A DNA stretch of 5,618 nt from Polyangiaceae bacterium. GTDB lineage: Bacteria; Myxococcota; Polyangia; Polyangiales; Polyangiaceae. Position 1 is the stretch's first letter. Each line of letters opens with the position of its first letter. The DNA is taken from positions 1 through 5,618 of the forward strand of contig JAICTU010000550.1 of the NCBI GenBank assembly GCA_025936205.1. The letters are read 5' to 3'. Under the pieces are notes generated by a model. The model did not search any database, was not told the origin of the DNA, and saw only the letters and a program-made list of their open reading frames with translations. Below, piece after piece: positions 5,442 through 5,618 of the stretch. The position numbers and the translations under genes are program-made.

Positions 5442-5618
5442 TCAGGGAGCGCGCCGCGTGAGCGCGATCCGCTGCAGGTACCCGGCGAGGTGCTCGCGTT
5501 CGAACTCGCCGAGTTCCCAGGCTTCGCTGGAGAGCAGTGAGCGATGCTGCTCTCCGAGCACGTAGACCACCGCCGGATGGGCATCGCCGCACGCCCGTAC
5601 GCTCACCGTGCGCCGCTC
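5442..5618 (-). CDS. C-terminal part of a converging gene, hypothetical protein
   Basis: Reading in from the right edge on the minus strand gives 58 open codons ending in TGA at 5444-5442. The translated end contains RRTVSVRACGDAHPAVVYV, then LGEQHRSLL, and finishes with an amphipathic Glu/Arg/Leu-rich helix-like stretch (WELGEFEREHLAGYLQRI). The composition is balanced and protein-like, in contrast to the other frames here, and G/C dominates third positions. The start lies beyond the window, so the domain structure cannot be judged. I do not recognise the family. It runs tail to tail with the Cys-rich lipoprotein gene, leaving 32 bp between the stops, and the hairpin in that gap fits as a shared terminator. 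Confidence 0.65.
   Translation of the reverse strand, partial: ERRTVSVRACGDAHPAVVYVLGEQHRSLLSSEAWELGEFEREHLAGYLQRIALTRRAP

Noticed and set aside
4120..5592. 490-aa minus-strand open frame opposite the Cys-rich gene
   Set aside because: Its Ala/Arg-rich pattern is the antisense of Cys-repeat codons; the plus-strand frame has the signal peptide and regular Cys spacing.

Overview
The window is GC-rich DNA whose genes strongly favour G or C at third codon positions. It looks like a chromosomal segment from a large-genome, predatory or saprophytic deltaproteobacterial-type organism, most likely a myxobacterium (Myxococcota, Polyangiales/Sorangium-like). That assignment is inferred from two lipoproteins with Ala/Pro/Ser/Gly-rich spacers after the lipid-anchor Cys, a long tandem Cys-rich repeat lipoprotein of the kind common in those genomes, and long non-coding gaps. 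No taxonomic marker gene is present.

Layout, left to right. Positions 1-126 are a 14-bp tandem repeat (8 identical copies plus one diverged copy) that runs off the left edge. Positions 273-1520 (minus strand) encode a lipid-anchored clan GH-A glycoside hydrolase. A 174-bp divergent intergenic region follows; it contains an exact 13-nt match to the 3' end of 16S rRNA, which read on the minus strand is a maximal Shine-Dalgarno sequence. Positions 1695-2165 (plus) encode a Bcp/PrxQ-type peroxiredoxin that lacks the usual CysR five residues after CysP. Positions 2166-3078 are 913 bp with no convincing gene but with a 13-bp perfect inverted repeat and smaller hairpins. Positions 3079-5409 (plus) encode a 776-aa lipoprotein made almost entirely of 14 tandem Cys-rich repeats. 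A hairpin at 5415-5433 separates it from the 3' end of a converging minus-strand gene (5442-5618), which is cut by the right edge.

The genes do not form an obvious pathway. The hydrolase and the Cys-rich protein are both predicted to be exported and lipid-anchored at the cell surface or periplasm, whereas the peroxiredoxin is cytoplasmic. They lie in separate transcription units: a divergent pair (hydrolase/peroxiredoxin), then a stand-alone Cys-rich gene ending convergently with its neighbour. The most unusual item is the Cys-rich protein. It has a regular C-x6-C-x7-C lattice with an even number of Cys in every unit, and its C-terminal half alternates long 8-Cys units with short 6-Cys units, suggesting growth by duplication of a two-unit block.
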